NCBI RefSeq assembly: GCF_003473485.1
Contig: NC_053045.1
Coordinates: 53,176,494 to 53,240,493 of the forward strand
Direction of reading: 5' to 3'
Source of the DNA: Medicago truncatula
Lineage: Eukaryota; Streptophyta; Magnoliopsida; Fabales; Fabaceae
DNA: 64,000 nt
In this document: piece by piece, positions 45,799 to 56,613 of the stretch
Numbering within the stretch: position 1 is the first letter of the stretch
Layout of the letters: the number at the start of each line of letters is the position of its first letter
Made by a program: the position numbers and the translations under genes
Notes under the pieces: model-generated
Told to the model about the DNA's origin: nothing
The model's database searches: none
Seen by the model: the letters and a program-made list of their open reading frames with translations, nothing else

Positions 45799-47237
45799 TT
45801 AGGTTAGGGCTCGGGCTAGCGTGAGCGTACAACATAGGTCTCTCACGGTGAAAACTGAATTTTGTCCATCAGATATATGATTATATTATGTAGTGGTCAG
45901 GATGTTTTACAGGAAACCTTTCTTCCACCGGGTGAAACAGTGTCTATTTGTTTTTAAAAATTCTGTCAACAGTATCCGAAATCAATAAATCTTACAGGGA
46001 AGGGAAGGGTTTACTGTTCTTCGAAGGATCCTGTAGATCGACCAATTTGAAAGGGTTTCCCCACCACCGTTCACGTCCAAATTTCAGGCTTCCGTTGTCG
46101 TTTTCGTGAAATCCATTTCTTCTCTTGTGGGTTCATGGAGATTTTTGTGTCAGGGTACATCCTTACAGTCATGGTGGACTGTTATCGCTCCTTCCCGGTA
46201 AACTTTTTCTGTTTGTCAGGGTCGGCGCGTTTAGTGGCGGATCAGTGAGCACGAGCTACATTATTTCTTGCTTGAGTTCCTTCCTCTGTTTATTTAATTT
46301 GTCGAGTAAAAGTTATGTGTGGTTCCCATTTTCTATATAAGCTCGCCTTGTGTGTGTGTTTGCTCCATCGTCTCATCCCTCTCCCTCTGCAGTTTAGGTT
46401 TCTGTTTGTGAGCTTAGTCTTGAAGATGTAGAAATCACTTGATTCTTTGTTGTGTTGTGGGGTATGGTTTTGATTTTTTTTTTTAGTGTTTATTGATTAA
46501 TTTCTTTTATCAACTTTTGTAGGAAATCTGATTTGTTTGTGTTTTCCCATCTCGTATTTAAGCTGAAACAGATTGGGTAGGAAAGCTCAAAAAGGAATTT
46601 GCAATACTTCTTCATGATTGGCGACAAACACAAACAAGGAGGTAAAGTTCCATCTTTGTCTCATTCCCTTAATCAATTGCAGAATATGATTTTGTTATTT
46701 TATTAGGTATCAAAATCCATTTTTTCTCATGTTTTGTGTTTATTTTTCATTGTTGCATCCTCTTCAAATCTTGCATTTTTGTTTATTTTCACATCAGCTA
46801 TATATAGTTTAGTGATTCACTTATTGATGTTTCTGTTATGCATATTGATTGTGTGTGCATTTGAAATCTAATTTAATCATATCTTTTAATCTTGTGTTGC
46901 TCTTTTTCAGTTTCATATATGCACACAATGTGTTTGATAAAATGCAGAAGTGAATCCTCATCAACATCACCTGGTTTGATGTCGTTCCTTTTTTTTTATT
47001 CATGAACATTTCAATTAACTTGCTTATTAGTTTTTGATTTGTTTTGCCATAAGCCCAATCCATATCCTGCATACATAGATTGGTAAATTTCTAAATTATC
47101 TTTCTTTTTTCTTGTTCATCGGATTTATTTGAAAAGAGAGGGAGAGAAAAACCTAATTTCAACTAACATGCAAGAGTTCAAAACAATATAATTTATCATG
47201 ATTAAATTGTGATCAAGAGGACAATAAGACATTGGGA

Positions 47238-47390
47238 TGATGGGTTTGTCTAATGTAGCCTCTCAACTGAGAACTAATGGAACTGTTTATGCTCAACTGA
47301 GAACTAATGGAACTCTTTATGCTCAACAGCAACAACATCAAATGATTCTGGGAAAAATTAGGGAGCATCTCTCATAACAAGTTTCACTTT
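47238..47390 (+). pseudogene. Gln-rich gene fragment within the Pack-MULE
   Basis: Reads MMGLSNVASQLRTNGTVYAQ and continues through a QQQQHQ run to GKIREHLS and a stop. A 30-bp unit (starting CTCAACTGAGAAC, about 47262-47321) is duplicated in tandem. The wording is reminiscent of the Gln-rich part of plant Mediator subunit 8, but I am not sure. It is too short and isolated to be a gene. Confidence 0.35.
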
Positions 47391-48190
47391 ACTATCAATA
47401 GGTATGATCCAATTTTGATTAGTGTGCAAATTATGCTGTTTCCCAATTAAAATATGTTTATGCTTCTCAAGTTAAGAAAAAAGTCAGTTTAAAGGAATTG
47501 AAATTTCCATTTGTACGAACATATATATATGTGAGGCTATTATTATTGTTAAGTGTTCATAGATGCTATAACCCAAAAGCTTTATATGTTTTGATCTTAT
47601 ATTTTTTTAATTGTTTATGTAGTCTAAGTTTTAATAATGTTCCATTTCTATCGAAGATATGGTGATTCAATGAGTTGACTGTTTATCCTATTTCTGTCAT
47701 GCTTCTTCATTCTCCTTTATAATGAAAGGGATGGGCAGAGGTTAGGCAATTTTAGTAATTTCAAGAGAAAATGTTAAATTATATCCTTTTGTATGATTTA
47801 AGGTGCTATCAATTCACTTTCATTGTCTCGATAGTACATTCAACCCACATACCCTGATACTTTTTGTGCCATTATCATACAAACCAAAACCAAATACATT
47901 TTTGTTTGTATAGTCAGTTGTAGGAAAGACGATGAATCTCACCTAAGGTGATTTGGGCTTGTGTGGTAAATACCTGTAAAAGCCTTAATAAAGAGAATAG
48001 ATCGGACCGTGAATAGTCTAATAATTAAAAAGGAGATCAAGAATATATAGGCTAAAATATTAAAATTTAGATCTTAATGGTATGTCATTAAACATGATTT
48101 GTAATAGGACACTGATATTGAATGATCCGTGTAATTAGTAAACTTACACCAACAATGACATGGTTAATGGTGATATGATGTCACTTACAG

Positions 48191-48742
48191 ATAGCTGTTA
48201 ATGGTAAAAGCTTTAACAATTCAGCTAGAGATGCATGGGAGTTATTCCAATCAACTGGGGTTGAGTCACTTGTGGCATATGTCCCTTCAGGTGCTGTTCT
48301 GCTAATGGGCACCATTTTTGGTGGATTCATAACTGGAACTTGTGCTGGTGTTTGGGTGTGGGTTAAATGGAGTGATAGGATCACGGTATGCCACCGTGAT
48401 TTTTGTAAAATTTATACTTTAGAGCTTCAACGAAATCGGTGTCCAGTGATTTTGTTAAATTCTCCGTGATTTCAAACATGCATTAAGTTAGTTATTTGTC
48501 TTGTGTGAACGTGAAATATGTAACTTTGTTTTCAGGTTGGATTGGCAATGGTTGTGGTGGAGAGTGTTGTTACATCGATATATATTTCCTATGCAGAAGA
48601 CCCTTTATTGATTCAGAGATGGGATGCTGAATTTTTCAACCAGATGTCTGAGACACTACATCACCGACTTCAATATAGGAGTGCTCGAGCCAGGGACTAT
48701 CGATTCCATGAGGACCCTATACGAGAAAACGCCTCTATTTGA
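48191..48742 (+). pseudogene. Choline-transporter-like (CTL/SLC44) C-terminal exons, captured
   Basis: Exon a 48191-48385 (after CTTACAG, before GTATGC) reads LVAYVPSGAVLLMGTIFGGF, then ITGTCAGVWVWVKWSDRIT, a membrane-spanning stretch. Exon b 48536-48742 (after TTTTCAG) reads VGLAMVVVESVVTSIYISYA, then EDPLLIQRWDAEFFNQMSE and on to a stop after RENASI. The phases of the two exons fit. This matches the C-terminus of plant plasma-membrane choline-transporter-like proteins as I recall them. About 13 residues that I expect between the exons are missing, and there is no N-terminal part, so it is a fragment carried by the surrounding MULE. A spliced transcript is possible, a working transporter is not. 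Confidence 0.68.
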
Positions 48743-48856
48743 GGATTCACATGTGTTGTTTTCTTTTGTTCTACAACAGTTTATTTATCCATTGTGTAGA
48801 CGTATCTATAACATATTTTCATATAAATTTGGTGTTAAATGAATAGGAATAGGAGA

Positions 48857-48939
48857 AGGTTTCTGGTGGTGGTGTAATCTCAGCAATGTGGGATTGGATG
48901 AGTGAAAAGGTCACGGTTACCTCATGGCTTGGTGTGTAG
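48857..48939 (+). pseudogene. Short coding-like tail in the Pack-MULE, unrecognised
   Basis: One frame reads VSGGGVISAMWDWMSEKVTV and then TSWLGV and a stop. The composition suggests a real protein end, but I do not recognise it and no exon precedes it clearly. Confidence 0.25.
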
Positions 48940-49557
48940 GGATGGGTATATAAAACTTCAAAATTGTACAGTTTCTTTTATTTTTGACAAAAAATAAAAG
49001 CACGGTTACATTAATAAGATGATTTAAAATTCCAATATCACAATTAGTAAAATTTCTTTTTAAACTAAATTGTGTATTTCGATGTATTCATTATCGTTAA
49101 ATCACGTTTGACTAAGCGTGTTTAAAATGAACTAATAAAATAGAAAAACCGCAAATATAACCAATTTAAATTGAAACCGCAAAAAATGGCACTTGGTTCG
49201 GATGTATTTGGACAATTTTTTTACTCAACCGCATGATTTGGTTTGGTTTGCGGTTTTAATTTTACCAATCGAACCAAACCAAACAACAATATAAAAAAAA
49301 AAAAAAATCTAAATGGAAACTTTAAGAAAATGACATATTTTTTTCTCTTGTTAAGTTTCCTTTTTTTTTTTTCCTTTAAAAAACATATTTTTGTGGTACT
49401 TGAACTCTTAAAGAATGATAAATTTTTTTAGTCTTTTGTAATTTTTACAAAATTTAATTACTTTTTGTCCACGTTTAAATCTAGTGTACGTAATTGGGTA
49501 CGTTGTTCGATGAAAATAAAATCGTAATGTTGGATGAAATTTAAAACATTGCTGAAA

Positions 49558-50313
49558 AGTATTAGGGTTTATCGGAAGATCTTTAAGAAGTTAACTAAGT
49601 ACTAAAGATGTCAGATTAAAAGTATTAGGGTTTACCCGAAGATCTTTAAGAAGTTAGCTAAGTACTAAAGATGTCGGATTAAAAGTATTAGGGTTTACCG
49701 GAAGATCTTTAAGAAGTTAGCTAAGTACTAAAGATGTCGGATTAAAAGTATTAGGGTTTACCGGAAGATCTTTAAGAAGTTAACCAAATACTAAAGATGT
49801 CGGATTAAAAGTATTAGGGTTTACCGGAAGATCTTTAAGAAGTTAGCGAAGTACTAAAGATGTCGGATTAAAAGTATTAGGGTTTACCGGAAGATCTTTA
49901 AGAAGTTAGCTAAGTACTAAAGATGTCGGATTAAAAGTATTAGGGTTTAACGGAAGATCTTTAAGAAGTTAGCTAAGTACTAAAGATGTCGGATTAAAAG
50001 TATTAGGGTTTACTGGAAGATCTTTAAGAAGTTAACAAAGTACTAAAGATGTCGGATTAAAAGTATTAGGGTTTACCCGAAGATCTTTAAGAAGTTAACA
50101 AAGTACTAAAGATGTCGGATTAAAAGTATTAGGGTTTACCCGAAGATCTTTAAGAAGTTAACCGAGTACTAAAGATGTCGGATTAAAAGTATTAGGGTTT
50201 ACCCGAAGATCTTTAAGAAGTTAACCAAGTACTAAAGATGTCAGATTAAAAGTATTAGGGTTTACCCGAAGATCTTTAAGAAGTTAACTAAGTACTAAAG
50301 ATGTCGGATTAAA
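49558..50313. repeat. 63-bp minisatellite, 12 copies, each with a telo-box
   Basis: Units start at 49558 and every 63 bp to 50251 with no length change. Each begins AGTATTAGGGTTTA and contains GAAGATCTTTAAGAAGTTA and ACTAAAGATGTC(A/G)GATT. Variation is limited to a few positions (cccgaa/ccggaa/tcggaa; tagcta/taacca/taacaa). TTAGGGTTT is the plant telo-box in reverse orientation, so there are 12 evenly spaced telo-boxes. The array lies in the right part of the Pack-MULE. Confidence 0.97.
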
Positions 50314-50469
50314 AGTAGTAAAGAAATAGAAAAAACATATTAAATAAACTATTATTTATTTAATAAAAAATGAAAAAAACCGGTTTCACCCACCATATAC
50401 GGTACTAAAGTCACTTTCACCGTGAGAGACCTATAATACATGCTCACGCTAGCACTCGCCTTAGGTTAG

Positions 50470-51319
50470 GCCAAAACACCTTGCTTTTTTGGACTAGTGA
50501 GTAAATTTTTCCACTTTCTGATCACTGAATTACTTTGGCCTGTGGTATAGTTTACTACAGTACTGGTAGGTGAAGAGATATTACCACGCAACGCAATACA
50601 TGCATAGAAAAAAAAGCATGATTGGAAAAGCTTGAAGGAGAAGCTTCCATTGGTAGGATAGTAAGTCTAGGATGTCCTTTACAAAGGCATCTAAGTACAA
50701 AGGATACTAAGCATAGAAGGGAAGCTGTGTCTAACACACTTTTGATTGATAGTTGCGGACTTGCTACTGTTATTGATATTCTAAGTTTCTAATCAATGAA
50801 TCCAGTATTGTTAATTACCCCCTGTCATCCATACTAATCACCATTGCAGTTGGCTATGATTCTGTTTTCTCTATAATTAATTAAACTCATAATTAATTTT
50901 TGAGGTTTATCTGGTAATTTTTCTAAGTTGCATATGCTGGTATGTGAATCTAAAAGGGTAGAAATTATTACAAGTTACAACATGGAGATACTGAGAAAAC
51001 GAGAGCATGATTTTGAAATCTGGCACATGGGTAATTGCATTCATTGGCACATGGAAGTTAATGAACAGAAATAGACAGGATTCACGTATGGGGATCTTGT
51101 GGGGTCTTTTTAACTGCTGGATATTTCTCACCCAACCCACGACACCAGTTGCAACAATACAATAATAATACTACTAGTATGGAGTTCACGCGCTTCCCAA
51201 TCCACTGGCCTGCTTGCTAGTGTGATGTTATGTAGTAACGTGTAATGTGTTTTTTCCTAGAAGATGCAATGTTATGTTGTAAGAGTAGAAGAACTGAAAA
51301 ACACGTTGATGTTTGTAGA
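50470..51319. other. Intergenic spacer between MULE and retrotransposon
   Basis: No recognisable gene or delimited repeat. Short ORFs here lack family resemblance. Confidence 0.4.
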
Positions 51320-51324
51320 GATTG

Positions 51325-51718
51325 TGATGAAGAATAATATGGAAGTCTCTAGAATGGTGAAGAATAATATGGAAGTCTCTAGAAGACTAAAGAATAATAT
51401 AGAAGTCTTTAGAATACTAGGGAATAATAAGTAAGCTACTAGACACTACTAAATAAGCACTAGGGAAGTCTTTACTTTTCTAGATCCTTCTAGGTTTATG
51501 TACTAGAGTATCCATATCTCTAGACTTTTCTTTGTTTCTAGATATTTCTAGTTTGTAATGGAGAGTCTTCCTAGAATAGTATAAATAAGGCTCACCACCT
51601 AGTGTTTTGGCATACTCAAGCATCATCAAACATTGAATCATTCAAGTAATATAACTTTTCTTTGAGAATATTAGAGTGTTTCTCTATTTTCTCTACCTTT
51701 CCTTTTGTCCCTGAGCCA
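51325..51718 (+). repeat. 5' LTR of the Ty3/gypsy element
   Basis: Starts TGATGAAGAATAATATGGAA and ends CCCTGAGCCA. It contains a TATA-like 'tataaataagg' at 51581-51591, the probable promoter. The phrase 'gaagaataatatggaagtctc' is repeated near its start. Confidence 0.95.
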
Positions 51719-51960
51719 GATTTGGCATCAGAGCTGGTTACGATACCTCGGAGTTGAGTTTGTGCGAAAAATCAACGGAAAGTGAGTTTTCAAGTGAGCA
51801 AGGAGTTGCCTTTGTAAAACTTCACTTTGCGGCCATTTTGTTCGCAAAACTAACACCGCTATTTTGTTTGGGAAGTGAAGAAAACCCTTGGTTAACAATC
51901 TTCACCACCAACAAAACCACCAATCATCACCAAATAGTTTGTTGAACTAATATCGTCAAA

Positions 51961-54900
51961 ATGCCACCTCGAAGACAGAATGCAAGAGGTTTGCAAGAGC
52001 TGGAGATGGAAGAAATGAGGCGACAAATTCAGGAACTACAAGAGACCATCAATGCTCAACAGGCCATATTGGAAGCACAACGAAGGAGAGTTGATGATGA
52101 TGGCTCCAGTAGTGACTCTTCATCTTCTAGAAGCAGTCGCTCACACCGACGTAAAACTTCGATGAATGATATCAAAGTAGACATTCCAGATTTTGAAGGG
52201 AAGCTACAACCTGATGAGTTTGTGGATTGGCTACAAACTGTTGAACGCGTATTTGAGTACAAGGAGATTCCAGAAGAGCAAAAGTTAAAGATCGTTGCTG
52301 TCAAGCTGAAGAAACATGCTTCAATTTGGTGGGAAAATGTTAAAAGGAGACGAGAGCGTGAAGGGAAAAGCAAGATCAAGACATGGGAGAAGATGCGTCG
52401 AGAACTAACCCGTAAGTTTTTACCTCCTCATTATTATCAAGACAATTTTATTCAATTACAAAATCTTCGTCAAAAATCTCTGTCGGTAGAAGAATATACT
52501 AGAGAATTTGAGAAGTTGATGATGAAATGTGATATCCAAGAAAAGGAAGAGCAAACGATTGCTCGATACCTTGGAGGGCTAAACAATGACATTGCACACC
52601 CAGTCCAACTTCAACAATATTGGAGCTTGGATGAGGTTATTCGTCTAGCCATCCGGGTTGAGAAACAACTACCTAAAAAATCATCATACCAACCTTTTTC
52701 CTCTAACAGAAATTGTTCCCATCGCAATAAACCACCAACCCAAGAACCTAGCTCCTCAAGCAAACCGCAACAAAAGGCCACCAAAGAGAACATTTCTAAG
52801 ACACCTAAATGCTTTAAATGTCAAGGGTTTGGACATATTGCTTCTGATTGTCCAAATCGCAAAACCATCACCATCATCAAAGGGGAGATACATGAAGCTT
52901 CTGAAGAAGAAGATGTTCATGAAGCGCTAGAACAAGAAGAGATGGGCGAGCCAATATATGACGAAGAGCCTGTTCTTGCTTATTGCGGTGAATCACTGGT
53001 AGTTAGAAGAAGCTTACACACCACAACAGTCAAAGAAGAACCATGGCTACGACACAATATCTTCCACACTCGATGTACCTCGCAAGGCAAAGTTTGTGAT
53101 GTCATCATTGATAGTGGAAGCTGTGAGAATGTTGTATCCAACTATATGGTGGAAAAATTGAAGTTGCCGACAAAGGAGCACCCACATCCATACAAGTTGC
53201 AATGGCTCAACAAAGGTAACGAGGTTAGAGTCTCTAAGCGTTGCCTTGTATCGTTTTCCATTGGGCAAAAGTACAAAGACAATGTATGGTGTGATGTCAT
53301 CCCCATGGATGCTTGTCACCTGCTTCTTGGGAGACCTTGGCAATATGACCGTCATGCCATATACGACGGTCATGCCAACACTTACACCTTTGTGAAAGAT
53401 GGTGCTAAGATCAAGTTGGTGCCCCTACCACCCAATGCATTTGATGAAGGGAAAAAGGATTCTAAGCCAATAGTATCTCTAGTCTCAAAAGAACCATTCA
53501 AGGTAACAACAAAGGATGTCCAAGACATGAGCTTTGTCCTATTGGTCGAGTCCAATAAAGAATACACCATTCCAAAGGAGGTTGAGCATCTTCTCGTTGA
53601 ATTCTTAGATGTTGTACCATCAGAAATTCCATCAGGACTTCCTTTGATGCGAGACATACAACATGCAATTGACTTCATCCCCGGAGTTTCCATTCCTAAC
53701 AGACCGTCTTACAGGATGAATCCAACAGAGCATGTCGAAGTCCAACGCCAAGTTGAAGAGTTGCTCAATAAAGGGTTGATCCGGGAGAGTGTAAGTCCTT
53801 GCGCAGTTCCCGCACTCCTAGTACCAAAGAAGGATGGTAGTTGGAGAATGTGCATGGATAGTAGAGCTGTCAACAAGATCACCATTAAGTATCGATTTCC
53901 AATCCCCAGGCTAGATGATATGTTGGATCAATTACATGGTGCCAATATCTTCTCTAAGGTTGATCTCCGAAGCGGTTACCATCAAATCAGAATTCGTCCA
54001 GGAGATGAATGGAAGACTGCTTTCAAGACAAGAGACGGCCTTTATGAGTGGACAGTTATGCCTTTTGGGTTATCAAATGCTCCGAGTACATTTATGCGGC
54101 TAATGAATCAGGTACTTCGGCCCGTTATTGGTAAATTTGTAGTTGTATACTTCGATGATATTTTGATCTATAGCAAAAGCAAAGAAGAGCATTTATGGCA
54201 TATCTTACAAGTGCTCCAAACTCTTCGTGAGCAAAAACTTTATGCTAACCTCAAGAAATGCTCATTCTTGACCAATGAAGTAAATTTTCTTGGGTACATC
54301 ATCACTGCTGGAGGAATAAAAGTTGACCCAAGCAAGATTGAAGCTATCAACAGCTGGCCAACTCCAAAGTCTGTCCATGATATAAGGAGTTTTCACGGCT
54401 TAGCTTCTTTCTACAGAAGGTTCATTAAAAACTTTAGCTCGATTGCCACCCCACTTACAGAATGCATCAAAGGAGATAAATTTAGGTGGTTCGAAGAAGC
54501 TGATAAGAGCTTTAAGGAACTTAAGAAGCGTTTGACTGAGGCACCCGTGCTAGCCCTTCCTAACTTTGACCAAGTATTCGAAGTTAGTTGTGATGCTTCG
54601 AACACTGGAATTGGAGCTGTTCTCATCCAAGAGGGACATCCTATAGCCTTTTTTAGTGAGAAACTCAGCAATGGGAAGCTCAGGTACTCTACATACGATA
54701 AGGAGTTTTATGCAGTTGTTCGTGCCCTTCAGCATTGGAGCCACTACTTGTTGAATAAGGAGTTTGTTCTTTACTCTGATCATGAAGCCCTCAAGCACTT
54801 GAACTCTCAACAAAAGATCAGTCGTAGACACGCTGCTTGGAGTGAGTTTCTGCAATCTTACCCTTTTCTACTCAAGCACAAGGCAGGAGTCCAGAATGTT

Positions 54901-56217
54901 ATAGCAGATGCCCTCAGCCGACGTCATAGTCTACTTACTACTCTCCAAACGAAAGTTATCGGATTTGAGATTATCAAGGAGTTGTATCCAGATGATCCTG
55001 ACTTTGGTAAAGTTTGGAGTTCCACTAATCCGCAGTCAACACAAGGTTATTACAAACATGACGGATTCTTATTCAAAGGAAAAAGTATATGCATTCCCCA
55101 ATGCTCTCTAAGAGAAGCAATTATTTGGGAGGCTCACGATGGAGGACTAGCGGGACATTTTGGGCGAGATAAAACAGTAACCTTAGTCAAGGATAATTTC
55201 TATTGGCCTAAGTTGGAAAGAGATGTCAATAGACACATGCAAAGGTGCAAAATTTGTCACTTGGCCAAATCCAAAAGTCAGAACACAGGGTTATATACGC
55301 CACTTTCAGTCCCTAATGCACCTTGGGAAGACGTTAGTATGGATTTTGTCCTTGGACTACCTCGAACTCAGCGACAAAAGGATTCCATAATGGTAGTCGT
55401 CGACAGGTTTTCTAAAATGGCCCATTTCATACCATGTCAGAAAACTAATGACGCTGTCCAAGTTGCAGACTTGTACTTCAAAGAAATTGTTCGTCTTCAT
55501 GGCATCCCAAAAACCATCACTTCCGATCGAGATGTTAAATTCATAAGCCACTTTTGGAGAACATTGTGGAAGAAGATGGGTACTAAACTCCAATTCAGCA
55601 GTGCTAGTCACCCTCAGACAGATGGGCAAACAGAAGCAATTAATAGACTTCTGGGGAACTTACTAAGAAGTTTTGTGGGAAAGAATTTGAGGCAATGGGA
55701 TCTTATCCTTGCACATATTGAGTTTGCCTATAATAACTCCGCCAATCAAGCTACCGGGAAGTGTCCATTTGAGGTGGTTTATGGCTTGCGTCCTCTTAGC
55801 CCACTGGATTTAACTCCATCACCTAGCACTCAGCAGTACAGTGCAGACGCGGAACAAAGGGCCAATGAAATCAAGAAGTTGCATGAACAGGTTCGTGGAA
55901 GAATTGAAAAACAAAATTCAAGGTATAAGACTCAGCGAGACAAACATCGCAAGTTGCACACATTCAAGGAAGGAGACTTGGTATGGATCCACTGGCGAAA
56001 GGAACGATTTCCTAACAAACCAAATGCCAAGTTATCTCCAAGAGCTGATGGTCCTTTTAGAGTTACGCAGAAAATCAATGATAATGCCTACAAAATAGAG
56101 CTACCAGGTGACTATGGAGTCTCTGCTACCTTCAATGTTGCTGATCTTTCACCATACTTTGGCGATGAAGAAGACTTTCGACTCGAGGACGAGTCTTCTC
56201 CAACCCGGGGAGAATGA
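51961..56217 (+). CDS. Gag-pol polyprotein of the Ty3/gypsy retrotransposon
   Basis: 1418 codons without interruption. In order: gag (about residues 60-250), CCHC zinc knuckle CFKCQGFGHIASDC (about 284-297), aspartic protease (VIIDSGS, about 380), reverse transcriptase with YFDDILIYSK (about 730), RNase H starting near CDAS (about 876), integrase zinc region (HDGGLAGHFGRDK ... CKICHLAKS, about 1059-1100) and integrase core (D in MDFVLGL, D in TSDRDVKF, E in DGQTEAINR). The order RT-RH-INT defines Ty3/gypsy. The C-terminus (SATFNVADLSPYF) is chromovirus-like, but I see no clear chromodomain, so the lineage (CRM/Reina type) is tentative. The stop codon overlaps the first bases of the 3' LTR. 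No inactivating change seen. Confidence 0.95.
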   Translation: MPPRRQNARGLQELEMEEMRRQIQELQETINAQQAILEAQRRRVDDDGSSSDSSSSRSSRSHRRKTSMNDIKVDIPDFEGKLQPDEFVDWLQTVERVFEYKEIPEEQKLKIVAVKLKKHASIWWENVKRRREREGKSKIKTWEKMRRELTRKFLPPHYYQDNFIQLQNLRQKSLSVEEYTREFEKLMMKCDIQEKEEQTIARYLGGLNNDIAHPVQLQQYWSLDEVIRLAIRVEKQLPKKSSYQPFSSNRNCSHRNKPPTQEPSSSSKPQQKATKENISKTPKCFKCQGFGHIASDCPNRKTITIIKGEIHEASEEEDVHEALEQEEMGEPIYDEEPVLAYCGESLVVRRSLHTTTVKEEPWLRHNIFHTRCTSQGKVCDVIIDSGSCENVVSNYMVEKLKLPTKEHPHPYKLQWLNKGNEVRVSKRCLVSFSIGQKYKDNVWCDVIPMDACHLLLGRPWQYDRHAIYDGHANTYTFVKDGAKIKLVPLPPNAFDEGKKDSKPIVSLVSKEPFKVTTKDVQDMSFVLLVESNKEYTIPKEVEHLLVEFLDVVPSEIPSGLPLMRDIQHAIDFIPGVSIPNRPSYRMNPTEHVEVQRQVEELLNKGLIRESVSPCAVPALLVPKKDGSWRMCMDSRAVNKITIKYRFPIPRLDDMLDQLHGANIFSKVDLRSGYHQIRIRPGDEWKTAFKTRDGLYEWTVMPFGLSNAPSTFMRLMNQVLRPVIGKFVVVYFDDILIYSKSKEEHLWHILQVLQTLREQKLYANLKKCSFLTNEVNFLGYIITAGGIKVDPSKIEAINSWPTPKSVHDIRSFHGLASFYRRFIKNFSSIATPLTECIKGDKFRWFEEADKSFKELKKRLTEAPVLALPNFDQVFEVSCDASNTGIGAVLIQEGHPIAFFSEKLSNGKLRYSTYDKEFYAVVRALQHWSHYLLNKEFVLYSDHEALKHLNSQQKISRRHAAWSEFLQSYPFLLKHKAGVQNVIADALSRRHSLLTTLQTKVIGFEIIKELYPDDPDFGKVWSSTNPQSTQGYYKHDGFLFKGKSICIPQCSLREAIIWEAHDGGLAGHFGRDKTVTLVKDNFYWPKLERDVNRHMQRCKICHLAKSKSQNTGLYTPLSVPNAPWEDVSMDFVLGLPRTQRQKDSIMVVVDRFSKMAHFIPCQKTNDAVQVADLYFKEIVRLHGIPKTITSDRDVKFISHFWRTLWKKMGTKLQFSSASHPQTDGQTEAINRLLGNLLRSFVGKNLRQWDLILAHIEFAYNNSANQATGKCPFEVVYGLRPLSPLDLTPSPSTQQYSADAEQRANEIKKLHEQVRGRIEKQNSRYKTQRDKHRKLHTFKEGDLVWIHWRKERFPNKPNAKLSPRADGPFRVTQKINDNAYKIELPGDYGVSATFNVADLSPYFGDEEDFRLEDESSPTRGE

Positions 56218-56608
56218 TGAAGAATAATATGGAAGTCTCTAGAATGGTGAAGAATAATATGGAAGTCTCTAGAAGACTAAAGAATAATATAGAAGTCTTT
56301 AGAATACTAGGGAATAATAAGGAAGCTACTAGACACTACTAAATAAGCACTAGGGAAGTCTTTACTTTTCTAGATCCTTCTAGGTTTATGTACTAGAGTA
56401 TCCATATCTCTAGACTTTTCTTTGTTTCTAGATATTTCTAGTTTGTAATGGAGAGTTTTTCTAGAATAGTATAAATAAGGCTCACCACCTAGTGTTTTGG
56501 CATACTCAAGCATCATCAAACATTGAATCATTCAAATAATATAACTTTTTTTTAAGAATATTAGAGTGTTTCTCTATTTTCGGTAACTTTCCTTTTGTCC
56601 ATGAGCTA
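56215..56608 (+). repeat. 3' LTR of the Ty3/gypsy element
   Basis: Same length as the 5' LTR. Substitutions are mainly in the last third ('cttttctttgag' against 'cttttttttaag', 'ctctacc' against 'cggtaac'). It ends GAGCTA where the 5' copy has GAGCCA. Confidence 0.95.
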
Positions 56609-56613
56609 GATTG

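Larger units (their letters stand above)
45808..50460. mobile_element. Pack-MULE-like element with captured gene fragments, 4653 bp
   Basis: Flanked by an exact 9-bp duplication TTAGGTTAG (45799-45807 and 50461-50469). Terminal inverted repeats of 46 bp have 38 matches: left GGCTCGGGCTAGCGTGAGC..., right (reverse-complemented) GGCGAGTGCTAGCGTGAGC...; both then share ATAGGTCTCTCACGGTGAAA. No transposase is seen. Inside are 5'-UTR-like sequence (about 46000-46660), a Gln-rich coding-like piece (47238-47385), two exons of a choline-transporter-like gene (48191-48742), a short coding-like tail (48857-48939) and a 63-bp minisatellite (49558-50313). TSD length, TIRs and host exons inside define a Pack-MULE. 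Confidence 0.88.
51325..56608 (+). mobile_element. Ty3/gypsy LTR retrotransposon, apparently complete, 5284 bp
   Basis: Two LTRs of 394 bp (51325-51718, 56215-56608) are flanked by an exact 5-bp duplication GATTG (51320-51324, 56609-56613). A primer binding site TGGCATCAGAGC (51723-51734) lies four bases after the left LTR and matches initiator-tRNA-Met-type sites (usually TGGTATCAGAGC). A purine run CGGGGAGAA precedes the right LTR. One long gag-pol ORF lies between. By eye the LTRs differ at about 11 positions, mainly in their last third, so insertion is fairly recent. The 3' LTR ends TA instead of CA. Confidence 0.96.

Noticed and set aside
49558..50313. CRISPR-like array of regular repeats
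   Set aside because: There are no unique spacers between repeats; the whole 63-bp unit repeats head to tail. It is a minisatellite in a plant genome.
52056..55629. Minus-strand open frames within the retrotransposon
   Set aside because: They are shadows of the gag-pol ORF with no recognisable domain.
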